Positions 1 through 6,946 of a stretch of 16,561 bases of DNA are shown piece by piece (the stretch's first letter is position 1; each line of letters opens with the position of its first letter). Origin of the DNA: SAR116 cluster bacterium (GTDB lineage: Bacteria; Pseudomonadota; Alphaproteobacteria; Puniceispirillales; UBA1172); NCBI GenBank assembly GCA_002691725.1, contig NZIT01000078.1:11955-28515 (forward strand), written 5' to 3'. Position numbers and translations under genes: made by a program. A model generated the notes under the pieces. The model did no database searches, had not been told where the DNA came from, and was given only the letters and a program-made list of their open reading frames with translations.

Positions 1-263
1 GATTCGTCATCATAATATTTAACAGCAAGCTTATATGACTTACCGCCAACCATGACGCCACCATTATCATTGATCATATTTACGGCATAATCATAGCCGC
101 GCTGAGTATGCAGACCATTTGTTGCATATTTACCAGTCAATGAGATTGAAGAACCAAGAATGATGGTATCACCCTCAACCTTGGCAATAGCATTACCACC
201 CATAGCCAGAGTAGTTGAAACAGCTGCGACAGCTGTTAATGCTTTAAGTGAAAATTGTTTCAT
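1..263 (-). CDS. Periplasmic amino-acid (Liv-type) ABC transporter substrate-binding protein, N-terminal part
   Basis: Partial gene, 87 complete codons, running off the left edge. It starts with ATG at 263 behind a consensus Shine-Dalgarno AGGAGG (271-276 on the reverse strand, 7 nt spacing), which suggests strong translation. Residues 1-27 form a Sec signal peptide: MKQFSLK, a hydrophobic Ala/Val/Thr core, then NAIA with likely cleavage before KVEGD. The mature start (DTIILGSSISLTGKYATNG, then RGYDYAVNMINDNGG) is the typical opening of type 1 periplasmic binding proteins of the Peripla_BP_6/LivJ group. The protein would capture an amino acid, amide or related small solute for an ABC importer whose other subunits would lie further left, outside the window. 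The ligand cannot be told from this fragment. It lies 135 bp downstream of the GGT-like gene on the same strand. Family assignment is fairly sure; substrate unknown. Confidence 0.82.
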   Translation of the reverse strand, partial: MKQFSLKALTAVAAVSTTLAMGGNAIAKVEGDTIILGSSISLTGKYATNGLHTQRGYDYAVNMINDNGGVMVGGKSYKLAVKYYDDE

Positions 264-398
264 TACGAAACCTCCTGAACAATATTTTAATTTTCTGATT
301 ATGTAATGAACTTTGAAAAAGTCCATAGGAAAGCGTCAATTATTTGAAGTTTTATTAAAATTAATTTTAATTGAATTAAACATTACACGAAACAATAC
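264..398 (-). other. AT-rich gap upstream of the binding-protein gene, with nested palindromes
   Basis: This stretch separates the GGT-like gene from the binding-protein gene. It contains a perfect 16-bp AT-only palindrome at 355-370 and an overlapping near-palindrome at 366-380. No GC-rich hairpin with a U tract is seen, so no convincing terminator for the upstream gene. A TTGACG hexamer (334-339, reverse strand) resembles a -35 box, but I find no -10 box at a normal distance. The binding-protein promoter must lie here, or the gene is read from upstream. Confidence 0.35.
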
Positions 399-1979
399 CT
401 AATATCCAGCGGCAAACCCATCTTTTCTTGGGTCAGAACCGGCAACTAATACCCCTGTTTCCAGATTGCGACAAATTGCCTGACCGCCACCAATAGGGCT
501 ATCGGCAATCTTTATCTTGTGCCCGCGTGCCGATAGATCATCAGCAATGGCTGAATTGATTCTTGTCTCTAGCTGCAATTCCCCATCAAAGGCAAAACTG
601 CGCGGCGCATCAAGTGCTTGCTGCGGCGTCATGCCAAAATCCAAGTGATTGATCAGAAAGCTCATCTGACCAACAGCCTGATACTGACCACCCATCACAC
701 CAAATACACCGGTGAGCTTATCACCCTCGGTCATCATCGCAGGGATAATTGTATGAAACGGACGTTTATTCGGGGCAATGACATTGGGATGATTAGCATC
801 AAGGCGAAAACCACGGCCTCGCGATTGCAAGATGATACCATATTCAGGTGATGCAATGCCTGACCCAAAGCCATCAAAGATAGAATAAATGAACGATGCC
901 GCCATGCCATCCTTATCAATGACCGACAGATAAACCGTATCTGGATGCGTTGGAAAATCACTGACCTGAAAGGCTGAGGCTTTCGCCATATCAATCTGTG
1001 CCGCCGCTTTATCAATCACCGCATCTGACAATAACCAATCAACAGACACGCGAGCATGTTCTGGATCGGCTAGATAATGGTCGCGCAAACCATAGGCCTG
1101 CTTACTAATCTCAGCCAGCAAGTGAATAAAATCGGCATCACTCAAAGCCGTCAGGTCATAGCGTTCACATAACCGCGCCATGATTAGCGTGGTGATACCT
1201 TGGCCGTTTGGCGGACACTCCCAAATCGTTTTGCCGCGATAGGTGGAATGAATGGGCTGAACTTCTTGCGCTTGAATAACGGCAAAATCAGCGGCGTCAT
1301 GATAACCGCCGAGGCTTTTTAATTTTGATAAAATATCATCTGCAACTGGCCCTTGATAAAACCCTTCTCTGCCATATTCAGCAATTAAATCGAATGCTTC
1401 GGCTAATGCTGGCAAGGCAAATATCTGGCCTGCCTTATAGGGGTTTCCATCATCTAAATAAAACCGTTTGGCGTCTGGATCATTGATATTTTCCATATCA
1501 TCAACCCAGTCAAACGCCACCCTCTGATGAACAGGAATACCAGCACGGGCATAATGCGATGCCGGCTCTATCAGACTACGCCAGGATGCCCGCCCCCATT
1601 TCTGATGCATCAAATACCACGCATCAATGGCACCCGGTATGGTCACGGCATGGCACTGATCACGGGGAATCTCTCCATCAGGATAGTCTTTCCGCAACTG
1701 CTCAACATCTATGCCAGCAGGCGCACGACCAGAGCCATTAATAGCATGGATACGGCTATCTCCATGCGGCGCAACAAGAGCAAAACAATCACCGCCGATT
1801 GACGTCATATGTGGTTCAGCAAGGGTTAATACCGCCGCCGCCGCAATCGCAGCATCAACAGCATTACCGCCATTATGTAGACATTTGAGCCCAATGCTTG
1901 TCGCCAGAGGATGCGAGGTTGTAATCATCGCCTGATTAGACATAACGTCAGAACGTCCGGGGGAAAAGAAATCTCTCAT
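399..1979 (-). CDS. Gamma-glutamyltransferase-like Ntn hydrolase (cytoplasmic, YwrD-type)
   Basis: 526 aa, full length for the GGT family. Proteins of this family cleave themselves into two chains, and the new N-terminal Thr of the small chain is the nucleophile. Here that residue is most likely Thr348 in HPDTVYLSVIDKDG. Other family marks are GGNAVDAAIAAAAV (37-50), ECPPNGQG (254-261), GFGSGI (370-375), VMGGQYQAVGQ (428-438) and the C-terminal SDPRKDGFAAGY. There is no signal peptide, so it should act in the cytoplasm, unlike E. coli Ggt. The segment that carries the alpha-amino-binding Asp433 in E. coli Ggt reads QSRGRGF here, so classical glutathione specificity is doubtful. An amidase or acylase role on another gamma-glutamyl or acyl-amide compound is possible. 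The first Met is chosen because MRDFFxPGRSxVM matches the start of homologues as I recall them. A solute-binding-protein gene lies downstream on the same strand. Confidence 0.88.
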   Translation of the reverse strand: MRDFFSPGRSDVMSNQAMITTSHPLATSIGLKCLHNGGNAVDAAIAAAAVLTLAEPHMTSIGGDCFALVAPHGDSRIHAINGSGRAPAGIDVEQLRKDYPDGEIPRDQCHAVTIPGAIDAWYLMHQKWGRASWRSLIEPASHYARAGIPVHQRVAFDWVDDMENINDPDAKRFYLDDGNPYKAGQIFALPALAEAFDLIAEYGREGFYQGPVADDILSKLKSLGGYHDAADFAVIQAQEVQPIHSTYRGKTIWECPPNGQGITTLIMARLCERYDLTALSDADFIHLLAEISKQAYGLRDHYLADPEHARVSVDWLLSDAVIDKAAAQIDMAKASAFQVSDFPTHPDTVYLSVIDKDGMAASFIYSIFDGFGSGIASPEYGIILQSRGRGFRLDANHPNVIAPNKRPFHTIIPAMMTEGDKLTGVFGVMGGQYQAVGQMSFLINHLDFGMTPQQALDAPRSFAFDGELQLETRINSAIADDLSARGHKIKIADSPIGGGQAICRNLETGVLVAGSDPRKDGFAAGY

Positions 1980-2021
1980 CTATTAGCCTTACTATTATCA
2001 GAGTTATGTAATCGGTTATGT

Positions 2022-2043
2022 TTGAGTCTTATCACGGACTCAA
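2022..2043. promoter_or_regulatory. Operator-like dyad upstream of the GGT-like gene
   Basis: Perfect 7-bp inverted repeat TTGAGTC / GACTCAA with an 8-bp spacer, 43-64 bp before the GGT-like start codon. Read on the reverse strand, its outer half TTGAGT could serve as a -35 box, with CATAAC 17 nt later as a poor -10 box. A dyad in this position fits a dimeric regulator, but no regulator can be named. A chance repeat is not excluded. Confidence 0.35.
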
Positions 2044-2093
2044 CTTAAATTCTGTTCGGATATTGAAAAGATCATTTACACCATGATGGCATC

Positions 2094-2108
2094 GCTTTCA
2101 ATGAAAGC
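2094..2108. repeat. 15-bp palindrome between the GGT-like gene and tRNA-Leu
   Basis: GCTTTCA-A-TGAAAGC: two perfect 7-bp arms around a single central base. As RNA it would make a small hairpin of about 5 bp. No U-rich tail follows in the direction of tRNA-Leu transcription, so it is not a good intrinsic terminator. It could be a protein-binding site or an RNA-processing signal downstream of the tRNA. Confidence 0.35.
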
Positions 2109-2167
2109 TTAGCCAATATTCAGACCACATATATGCCTATTGGGTTAATGGCGTTAGCGTTGTTGGA

Positions 2168-2252
<85 letters not shown>

Positions 2253-2264
2253 AACAGATATCCT

Positions 2265-2291
2265 TTTATACAAAGCTGAATGTAGACGCAA
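2265..2291 (-). promoter_or_regulatory. Possible tRNA-Leu promoter
   Basis: On the reverse strand TTGCGT (2286-2291) and TATAAA (2265-2270) are separated by 15 bp, with the -10 box ending 12 bp before the tRNA. The -10 box is good (5 of 6) but the spacing is short, so this is a weak call supported mainly by its position. Confidence 0.3.
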
Positions 2292-2324
2292 GACCAATGA
2301 TCACTAATATGATGATTGTTATCG

Positions 2325-2696
2325 CTAGGCTGATGCGGCTGCTAACATGTCTGCTGTGATAATCGGAACGCCGTCAGCATCCATAGATATAGGCTGCACG
2401 TTAACCGCCGCCGATACAGGCAGATCAGAAAATAAATGCGGAAACATCTGACCATTTCGCGATTCTTCATATCTGATATCAAGCCCTGCCGGATCAACCG
2501 CAACAAGCAGCAAGTCGCTGATATTCATAAAATGAAGCTGTGCCGTTTCTATGACCTGATCAGAGCTTGATAAATGAATAAAGCCATCTCTTAAATCAAG
2601 GGCTGAGCCAGTATATACGCCTTTATTAACAGCTTCTTGCCATTCCGAATATAGGCAAATCTTAAACACCAGTTTCATCGCATCATCACTTTCCAT
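2325..2696 (-). CDS. DUF952 family protein
   Basis: 123 aa, soluble, with no signal peptide. It has the usual marks of the small DUF952 family in order: FKICLYSEWQEA near the start, GVYTGSALDLRDGFIHLSS (about residues 26-44), VIETAQLHF, LLLVAVDPAGL, and the RYEESRNGQMFPHLFSDLP segment (about 74-92). The biochemical role of this family is not established. Some members occur near transferases or tRNA genes, which says little. Two starts are possible: ATG at 2696 or ATG at 2678 (MKLVFKIC). The second lies closer to the conserved domain and has a GGAAAG sequence upstream, so the first six residues may not be translated. The gene diverges from mmsB across 125-160 bp, so the two promoters share that gap. 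Confidence 0.85.
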   Translation of the reverse strand: MESDDAMKLVFKICLYSEWQEAVNKGVYTGSALDLRDGFIHLSSSDQVIETAQLHFMNISDLLLVAVDPAGLDIRYEESRNGQMFPHLFSDLPVSAAVNVQPISMDADGVPIITADMLAAASA

Positions 2697-2827
2697 AGCC
2701 TGTTCACAGCGCGCAAAATTATCTTTCTAAATATGAATAACAACTCTACCATTGGCAAATGATTTGAACCCCCTGCTAACAGCATTTATATTGAGGTGGG
2801 GGAGAAAATTTAATTAAGCCATGTCCA

Positions 2828-2855
2828 ACAGGTGCAATCATACAGGTGCAATCAT
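2828..2855 (+). repeat. Perfect 14-bp tandem duplication at the mmsB start
   Basis: ACAGGTGCAATCAT occurs twice with no spacer (2828-2841 and 2842-2855). The second copy supplies both an AGG ribosome-binding element and the first two bases of the likely start codon (ATG at 2854). Each unit is 14 bp, not a multiple of three, so with one copy the upstream ATG at 2821 would be out of frame with mmsB. This supports the view that the ATG at 2821 is not the original start. Confidence 0.85.
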
Positions 2856-3723
2856 GCCGAACACGATCATAGGATTTATTGGATTAGGACAAATGGGCGC
2901 CCCCATGGCCAGTAATCTCAATTCAGCTAGCTATCAGGTTATTGGTTATGACATTAATTTAGCATCAGATATTGATGTCCCTGTCGCCAATAGTATCAAC
3001 GCGCTAGCGCAACAAGCAGATATTATCATCACCATGCTACCAGACGGCGCCGCGAGCAATGATGTTGCCGAGCAAATCCTGCCTCACATGCGCCAAGATA
3101 CATTGCTGATTGATTGCTCAACGATTGATGTTGCAACGGCCCAGTCGGTTGGCGCCAAGGCCGTTAAGGCTGGCATTGGGTTTCTTGATGCGCCTGTATC
3201 TGGCGGCATTACCGGCGCATCAGCGGCAAGCCTGACCTTCATGGTTGGCGGCAGTGCGGTTGATATGGCAAAAGCCATACCGCTATTTGATATTATGGGG
3301 AATAAAGCCGTCCATTGCGGCGATATCGGCGCCGGGCAAATTGCCAAGATTTGTAACAACATGATCTTGGGGGCGACCATGATCGTGACTTGTGAAGCCT
3401 TTGATCTGGCCGATCGTCTGGGGCTGGACAGACAAAAAATGTTTGATGTTGTTAGTACGTCATCTGGGTATAGCTGGTCGATGAATGCCTATTGCCCAGC
3501 ACCTGGAATTGGCCCCACCAGCCCTGCTGATAATGATTATAAACCTGGTTTTTCAGCTGATCTTATGCTGAAAGATTTGGGGCTGGCTTTGGAAGCGGCT
3601 GATCAAGCTGGCGTGCATCCACAGATCGGCGCTCATGCCAAACAAATCTATGATGAGTTTGTTAAAACGACTGGCAAAGGCAAAGATTTTTCAGCTATCT
3701 TACCATGGTTACATGATAGCTAA
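2854..3723 (+). CDS. mmsB: 3-hydroxyisobutyrate dehydrogenase
   Basis: 289 aa from the chosen start, normal for the family. It oxidises 3-hydroxyisobutyrate to methylmalonate semialdehyde with NAD+ in valine breakdown. The N-terminus is a Rossmann fold with GFIGLGQMGAPMASNL. DAPVSGGITGASAASLTFMVGG is the substrate-binding region. GAGQIAKICNNMILG carries the catalytic Lys. The later SSGYSWSMNAYCPAPG and SPADNDYKPGFSADLMLKDL segments are specific to true HIBDH among beta-hydroxyacid dehydrogenases, which is why I use the specific name. An in-frame ATG exists at 2821, but its GGAG is 16 nt away and the N-terminus of homologues begins close to the glycine-rich loop, so ATG 2854 is preferred. Downstream are a GlcG-like gene and a DUF3429 gene on the same strand. 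No other valine-pathway gene is in the window. Confidence 0.88.
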   Translation: MPNTIIGFIGLGQMGAPMASNLNSASYQVIGYDINLASDIDVPVANSINALAQQADIIITMLPDGAASNDVAEQILPHMRQDTLLIDCSTIDVATAQSVGAKAVKAGIGFLDAPVSGGITGASAASLTFMVGGSAVDMAKAIPLFDIMGNKAVHCGDIGAGQIAKICNNMILGATMIVTCEAFDLADRLGLDRQKMFDVVSTSSGYSWSMNAYCPAPGIGPTSPADNDYKPGFSADLMLKDLGLALEAADQAGVHPQIGAHAKQIYDEFVKTTGKGKDFSAILPWLHDS

Positions 3724-3846
3724 ATAAAACTAAAAATAGTAGAAGTATTATTGATTTTCCATTTGTTCAAATCTAAAACGGTAAACAATCAGCGATGCAA
3801 AGATTGCATAAACAACCTTCCATAAATAACTTTCAAGGAGACACCA

Positions 3847-4272
3847 ATGTTAACCCTCAATAATGCCAATACTATTTCCACGGCAGCTTTGGCAGAAGCC
3901 AGAAAAATGAACCTGAAGCCGATTAGTGTTGTTGTTTTAGACCACCGCGCCGCCACCATTTCCATTCAATCCGAAGACGGGGTTTGCATAATGCGTTCAG
4001 ACATTGCCAAAGCCAAGGCCAATGCTGCTATTCAATTAGGAATGGGAACCAGAGCATTGATGATGCGCGCCGAACAACAGGCCTATTTCGTCGATGCAGT
4101 TAACGGGCTTGGCAAGGGCAATATTATTCCTGTTCCGGGCGGCGTTCTGGTCAAAGATAGCGATGGCAATACGATTGGTGCGGTTGGCATTTCAGGTGAT
4201 ACATCAGATAATGATGAAAGCGCCGCCATTGCTGGCATTAACGCCGCTGGATTAACGGCAGATGCGGGATAA
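3847..4272 (+). CDS. GlcG/HbpS family protein (DUF336)
   Basis: 141 aa, cytoplasmic by appearance, with no signal peptide. The start is fixed by a strong AAGGAG (3835-3840) 6 nt upstream. The protein follows the GlcG/HbpS pattern: an N-terminal helix (TISTAALAEARKMNLKPISVVVLD), a central IAKAKANAAIQLGMGTRAL helix (about 52-70), the turn NIIPVPGGVLVKDSDGNTIGAVGISGDTSD split over residues 91-120, and a final helix rich in Ala. Members bind haem or act as small accessory proteins next to oxidoreductases. Some are linked to glycolate or cobalamin metabolism, but no single reaction is established. It lies 123 bp after mmsB, with its own ribosome-binding site, and 20 bp before the DUF3429 gene. A 6-bp inverted repeat (3795-3800 with 3804-3809) sits in the leader. 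Function is not assigned. Confidence 0.82.
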   Translation: MLTLNNANTISTAALAEARKMNLKPISVVVLDHRAATISIQSEDGVCIMRSDIAKAKANAAIQLGMGTRALMMRAEQQAYFVDAVNGLGKGNIIPVPGGVLVKDSDGNTIGAVGISGDTSDNDESAAIAGINAAGLTADAG

Positions 4273-4292
4273 TCATTGATAAGGCGGTCTAT

Positions 4293-4733
4293 ATGCGATC
4301 AAAATCACACAAAATAGCCGTCTGCTTAGGATGGCTTGGGGCAATCCCTTTTGTCGGCTCGGCTTTGATGAGCTTCACCAATGATCCAGCAGTGATCTTT
4401 TTGAGTGCTGAGCTTGCCAGCCGCTATGGGTTAGCAATAGTCATCTTTCTGGGGTCAATTCATTGGGGGATAGCTATGACTGATCAAAGTTATAGCTCAT
4501 CTCTGCGCTATTTATGGTCAGTCACCCCTGCCCTGATAGCTACGCTGGTATTTTTTATCGAGCCTGCTTCAAGCCTCCTCATTGTGATCGGTTTACTTAT
4601 CATATGTTGGGGTGTTGATATGATGTTTTATCTCAATACGGCTTTGCCGGCATGGTATAGCCGTCTGCGTCATGGATTGACCCTGACAGCTGTCATTTCA
4701 CTCACTATTGTGGCTGTAAGATTGCCTGTTTAG
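4293..4733 (+). CDS. DUF3429 family inner-membrane protein
   Basis: 146 aa and very hydrophobic, with about five membrane segments (roughly residues 8-27, 44-62, 73-91, 93-113 and 126-144). The segments YGLAIVIFLGSIHWGIAM, YLWSVTPALIATL, and LPAWYSRLRHGLTLTAVISL match the DUF3429 pattern. The start has an AAGG element at 4281 at normal distance and follows the GlcG-like gene by 20 bp, so the two are probably cotranscribed. Its 3' end faces the DMT exporter gene with only 15 bp between the stop codons and no terminator hairpin in the gap, so transcripts from both sides probably overlap. No function is known to me for this family; haem or redox roles suggested by the GlcG-like neighbour would be guesswork. 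Confidence 0.82.
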   Translation: MRSKSHKIAVCLGWLGAIPFVGSALMSFTNDPAVIFLSAELASRYGLAIVIFLGSIHWGIAMTDQSYSSSLRYLWSVTPALIATLVFFIEPASSLLIVIGLLIICWGVDMMFYLNTALPAWYSRLRHGLTLTAVISLTIVAVRLPV

Positions 4734-4748
4734 AGGTGTTGTTCAGGA

Positions 4749-5624
4749 TTATTGCCGAGGCACTGATCTCGCCATAAGGGTATTGCCAGCAATCACTAAT
4801 ATCAGACCAAAGATAGCGAATATCGTCCACTCAAACGCTTCTGCTCTTTGCGAGATCAATAATGCCAAGACAGGGAAGATGACGGTAATATAACTGGCAC
4901 GCCCAGGCCCAATGCGGCCAATTAGCGTTAAATAGCAGGTAAAGGCGATAACCGACGAGATTGTCGATAGCCACGCTAAACCACCCAGATATTTCCATGT
5001 CGGTTCAATAATGAAGCTATGCCCGCGCATAAGACTAATCATAGCAAGAAACGCAGAGCCGTATAGCATGCCCCAGCTATTGGCACTGATCACTGAAATA
5101 TTTTTGGATTGAAGCCGACCAGACAATATATTCCCCAAACTAAAGATCAACGTGCCGCCAAAACATAGCGCAAGGCTGATGAGCGGCGCATGGCCATTTT
5201 CAAGTTCGGGTAAAAAGATAAGACCAACACCTAAAATACCAAAGACAACCGCAATCATTAGCTGTAATTGTGGCCATTCCCGATCAATAGCAGATTTGAT
5301 AGTCAGCACCATTAATGAGGCGGTGGAAAACACCACTGCCAGCAAACCAGACGATAAGTTAAACGCCCCATAATAAAATAAGGTAAAGTTAGCGCAAAAT
5401 AAAAACAGACTTAAAATAGCGACCCGCAGATGGATCGCTAAAGGCAAGCGAAGCGTACCGCCGCTTAACGCTGTGAATGTCATCATCAATATCCCGGCTA
5501 TGAGAAATCGCCAAAATAACGATACTTCGGGTGCAACAACCCCTAATTGCCATCTTAGGGGCAACCAGCTCGTCGACCACGCAAAAGCCGTCATGCCATA
5601 CAGAAAATAGTCAAAAGGCTTCAT
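4749..5624 (-). CDS. DMT-superfamily (EamA) transporter
   Basis: 291 aa with ten hydrophobic segments arranged as two EamA repeats (about residues 7-135 and 148-286), the standard layout for drug/metabolite exporters of 280-300 aa. Family-like segments include FAWSTSWLPLRWQLG near the start, SSGLLAVVFSTASLM at the end of the first repeat, and ASYITVIFPVLALLIS in the second. These inner-membrane carriers often export amino acids or related metabolites, but the substrate cannot be predicted from the sequence. The ATG at 5624 lacks a clear ribosome-binding site. The leader carries a 12-bp direct repeat (see 5648-5673), and tRNA-Pro lies 79 bp upstream on the same strand with no terminator in between, so read-through from the tRNA is possible. 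Confidence 0.87.
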   Translation of the reverse strand: MKPFDYFLYGMTAFAWSTSWLPLRWQLGVVAPEVSLFWRFLIAGILMMTFTALSGGTLRLPLAIHLRVAILSLFLFCANFTLFYYGAFNLSSGLLAVVFSTASLMVLTIKSAIDREWPQLQLMIAVVFGILGVGLIFLPELENGHAPLISLALCFGGTLIFSLGNILSGRLQSKNISVISANSWGMLYGSAFLAMISLMRGHSFIIEPTWKYLGGLAWLSTISSVIAFTCYLTLIGRIGPGRASYITVIFPVLALLISQRAEAFEWTIFAIFGLILVIAGNTLMARSVPRQ

Positions 5625-5647
5625 TGGCGTAACTTTTATTTTCTAAG

Positions 5648-5673
5648 AAAGGGTTAGGTGTAAAGGGTTAGGT
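5648..5673. repeat. Direct repeat (12 bp, period 14) upstream of the DMT exporter
   Basis: AAAGGGTTAGGT occurs at 5648-5659 and again at 5662-5673, separated by GT. It lies 24-49 bp before the exporter start codon. It could be a tandem binding site for a regulator or simply a slippage duplication. Confidence 0.75.
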
Positions 5674-5703
5674 AATCTTGGTAATTGGCTTGATGTCATT
5701 GAA

Positions 5704-5780
5704 TGGTCGGAGTGGCGGGATTTGAACCCACGACCCCCACACCCCCAGTATGGTGCGCTACCAGGCTGCGCTACACTCCG
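5704..5780 (-). tRNA. tRNA-Pro, anticodon GGG
   Basis: 77 nt with encoded CCA. The acceptor arms CGGAGTG/CACTCCG pair fully, with discriminator A. The D-arm is GCGC...GCGC. The anticodon stem CCATA/TGTGG (one G-U pair) holds loop CTGGGGG, so the anticodon is GGG, reading CCC and CCU. The T-arm is GTGGG-TTCAAAT-CCCGC. The place of tRNA-Pro just downstream of the ihfA-merR pair is a recurring arrangement in alphaproteobacteria, in line with the rest of the block. It faces the DMT exporter gene on the same strand. Confidence 0.95.
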
Positions 5781-5803
5781 TTACACATTCAAACTTTAAG
5801 GTA

Positions 5804-5832
5804 ATGATAAATAACAACTTTTATTTTTCCAA
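5804..5832 (-). promoter_or_regulatory. Candidate tRNA-Pro promoter
   Basis: On the reverse strand TTGGAA (5827-5832) and TATCAT (5804-5809) are spaced by exactly 17 bp. TATCAT matches 5 of 6 consensus bases. The predicted transcription start is about 17 nt before the tRNA 5' end, a normal leader for RNase P processing. Confidence 0.45.
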
Positions 5833-6183
5833 TGAAAGTAGACTTGCTTATTTTGGGGGCAAATAAAACAAGAAAAAAACCACTCATATGAATGGATTCT
5901 TAGCCCAAGGAATAGCCAATGTCAAACGAGTTTGAACGATACCGTTATCTGAAAACAGGTAATCCGCTATCCTTCCCCTCACCCGTTATCTCAAATGTTA
6001 TTCCAAATGGCCGCCTTATTCCGTCTCCGTAAATATCAAACTATAAGGTTAAGGCAAAAATAATGGCCATGTTAGTGTTTTTTTGATTCGCAAAACCCAC
6101 AAAGCCCTCACACAACTCATAACAAAACCACTATAACCGGCAGCTTGATACAGCTTGATAAGATATGTGAGAGGGATAGAAAG
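5833..6183. other. Gene-free stretch between tRNA-Pro and merR
   Basis: About 350 bp in which I find no convincing gene, RNA gene or clean terminator. It holds AT-rich runs, an imperfect 16-bp palindrome around CATATG at 5880-5895, and two structures near the merR end. One is a perfect tandem 10-bp duplication CAGCTTGATA (6141-6160). The other is a 10-bp inverted repeat with one mismatch (6105-6114 with 6166-6175, 51-nt loop) that would enclose the duplication in the merR 3' untranslated region. Confidence 0.5.
6141..6160. repeat. Perfect tandem 10-bp duplication downstream of merR
   Basis: CAGCTTGATA is present twice with no spacer, 24 bp past the merR stop codon. It lies inside the loop of the long inverted repeat 6105-6175. 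It looks like a recent slippage duplication; no binding function can be claimed. Confidence 0.8.
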
Positions 6184-6615
6184 CTAGCCAAGCTGTTTTA
6201 ATCGTGACTTAGCCGTTTTTAAGATTGTAATAGCCTTGGATATATTTTGTGAGAGATGTTGATCCACTGACGGCATCCCATCATCCCTATTCTGCGCCGC
6301 TTCTGGCATAGGCTCTGTCTTTGTTCCATTAGCAACAGATAAAACGGCAACCGCCTCACCTGCTTTGGGCTTAGTATAGCTTTTCAGGACTTGTTGAGCG
6401 CCTTTGATGGTATAGCCCTCATCATATAGCAGCTCTTGTATACGTTTTAGCAAGATAATATCTTCGGGGCGATAATAGCGTCTCCCGCCATTGCGCTTAA
6501 TCGGCTTGAGCTGACTAAAGCGGGTTTCCCAGAACCGCAAGACATGGGTCGGGATGTTCAGCATAGATGAAACTTCTGTAATATTACGAAAAGCTTCAGG
6601 GGTTTTGTTAACCAT
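6184..6615 (-). CDS. MerR family transcriptional regulator
   Basis: 143 aa. The winged helix-turn-helix of the MerR family is at the N-terminus: [19 protein letters not shown] (12-30), then the wing with [12 protein letters not shown] (42-53) and the second HTH helix set [13 protein letters not shown] (65-77). It is followed by a linker of low complexity and a C-terminal helix ([17 protein letters not shown]) likely to make the dimer coiled coil. No cysteine cluster for metal binding is present, so a metal sensor is unlikely. A good ribosome-binding site (GGGGAG, 6-7 nt spacing) fixes the start. It follows ihfA by 31 bp on the same strand and is the last gene of the block. The ihfA-merR pairing is widespread in alphaproteobacteria; the effector and targets are unknown to me. 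Confidence 0.9.
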   Translation of the reverse strand: MVNKTPEAFRNITEVSSMLNIPTHVLRFWETRFSQLKPIKRNGGRRYYRPEDIILLKRIQELLYDEGYTIKGAQQVLKSYTKPKAGEAVAVLSVANGTKTEPMPEAAQNRDDGMPSVDQHLSQNISKAITILKTAKSRLKQLG

Positions 6616-6646
6616 GTCATGCTCCCCTGTTAATCAAACTGATGAA

Positions 6647-6940
6647 TTAATCAGAGTTATTAACCTTATCACGCAAGATATGTGAAGGCCGGAAAGACAA
6701 CACCCGTCGAGGTGTAATTGGCACTTCTTGACCAGTTTTTGGATTACGGCCCATCCTTTGATTTTTATTTCTGACGGTAAAACTACCAAATGAGGTGATC
6801 TTAACGTTAGTGCCTGATTCTAGTTTATCAGAAATTTCATCAAGGATAGTGCCAACAATGTCAGCAGATTCATTACGAGATAGGCCAATCTTTTGATAAA
6901 TGGCTTCAGCGAGATCAGCGCGTATAAGAGAACGTTTCAT
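6647..6940 (-). CDS. ihfA: Integration host factor subunit alpha
   Basis: 97 aa, the usual length. With IHF-beta it forms the dimer that bends DNA by about 160 degrees in transcription, recombination and replication control. The N-terminus [21 protein letters not shown] is typical of IHF-alpha. [20 protein letters not shown] contains the minor-groove arm, with the intercalating Pro67 in GRNPKTG (64-70). The C-terminus [17 protein letters not shown] (78-94) is also typical of the alpha subunit. There is no ribosome-binding site before the ATG, but a promoter-like pair TTGACT-17 bp-TATTTT ends 6 bp before it, so the transcript may be leaderless (see the separate entry). fabH lies 55 bp upstream and merR 31 bp downstream. 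Confidence 0.96.
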   Translation of the reverse strand: MKRSLIRADLAEAIYQKIGLSRNESADIVGTILDEISDKLESGTNVKITSFGSFTVRNKNQRMGRNPKTGQEVPITPRRVLSFRPSHILRDKVNNSD

Positions 6941-6946
6941 AGTTAA

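Noticed and set aside
618..851. Plus-strand open frames antisense to the GGT-like gene (also 1527-1935)
   Set aside because: No domain, no ribosome-binding site, and they lie wholly opposite a conserved gene.
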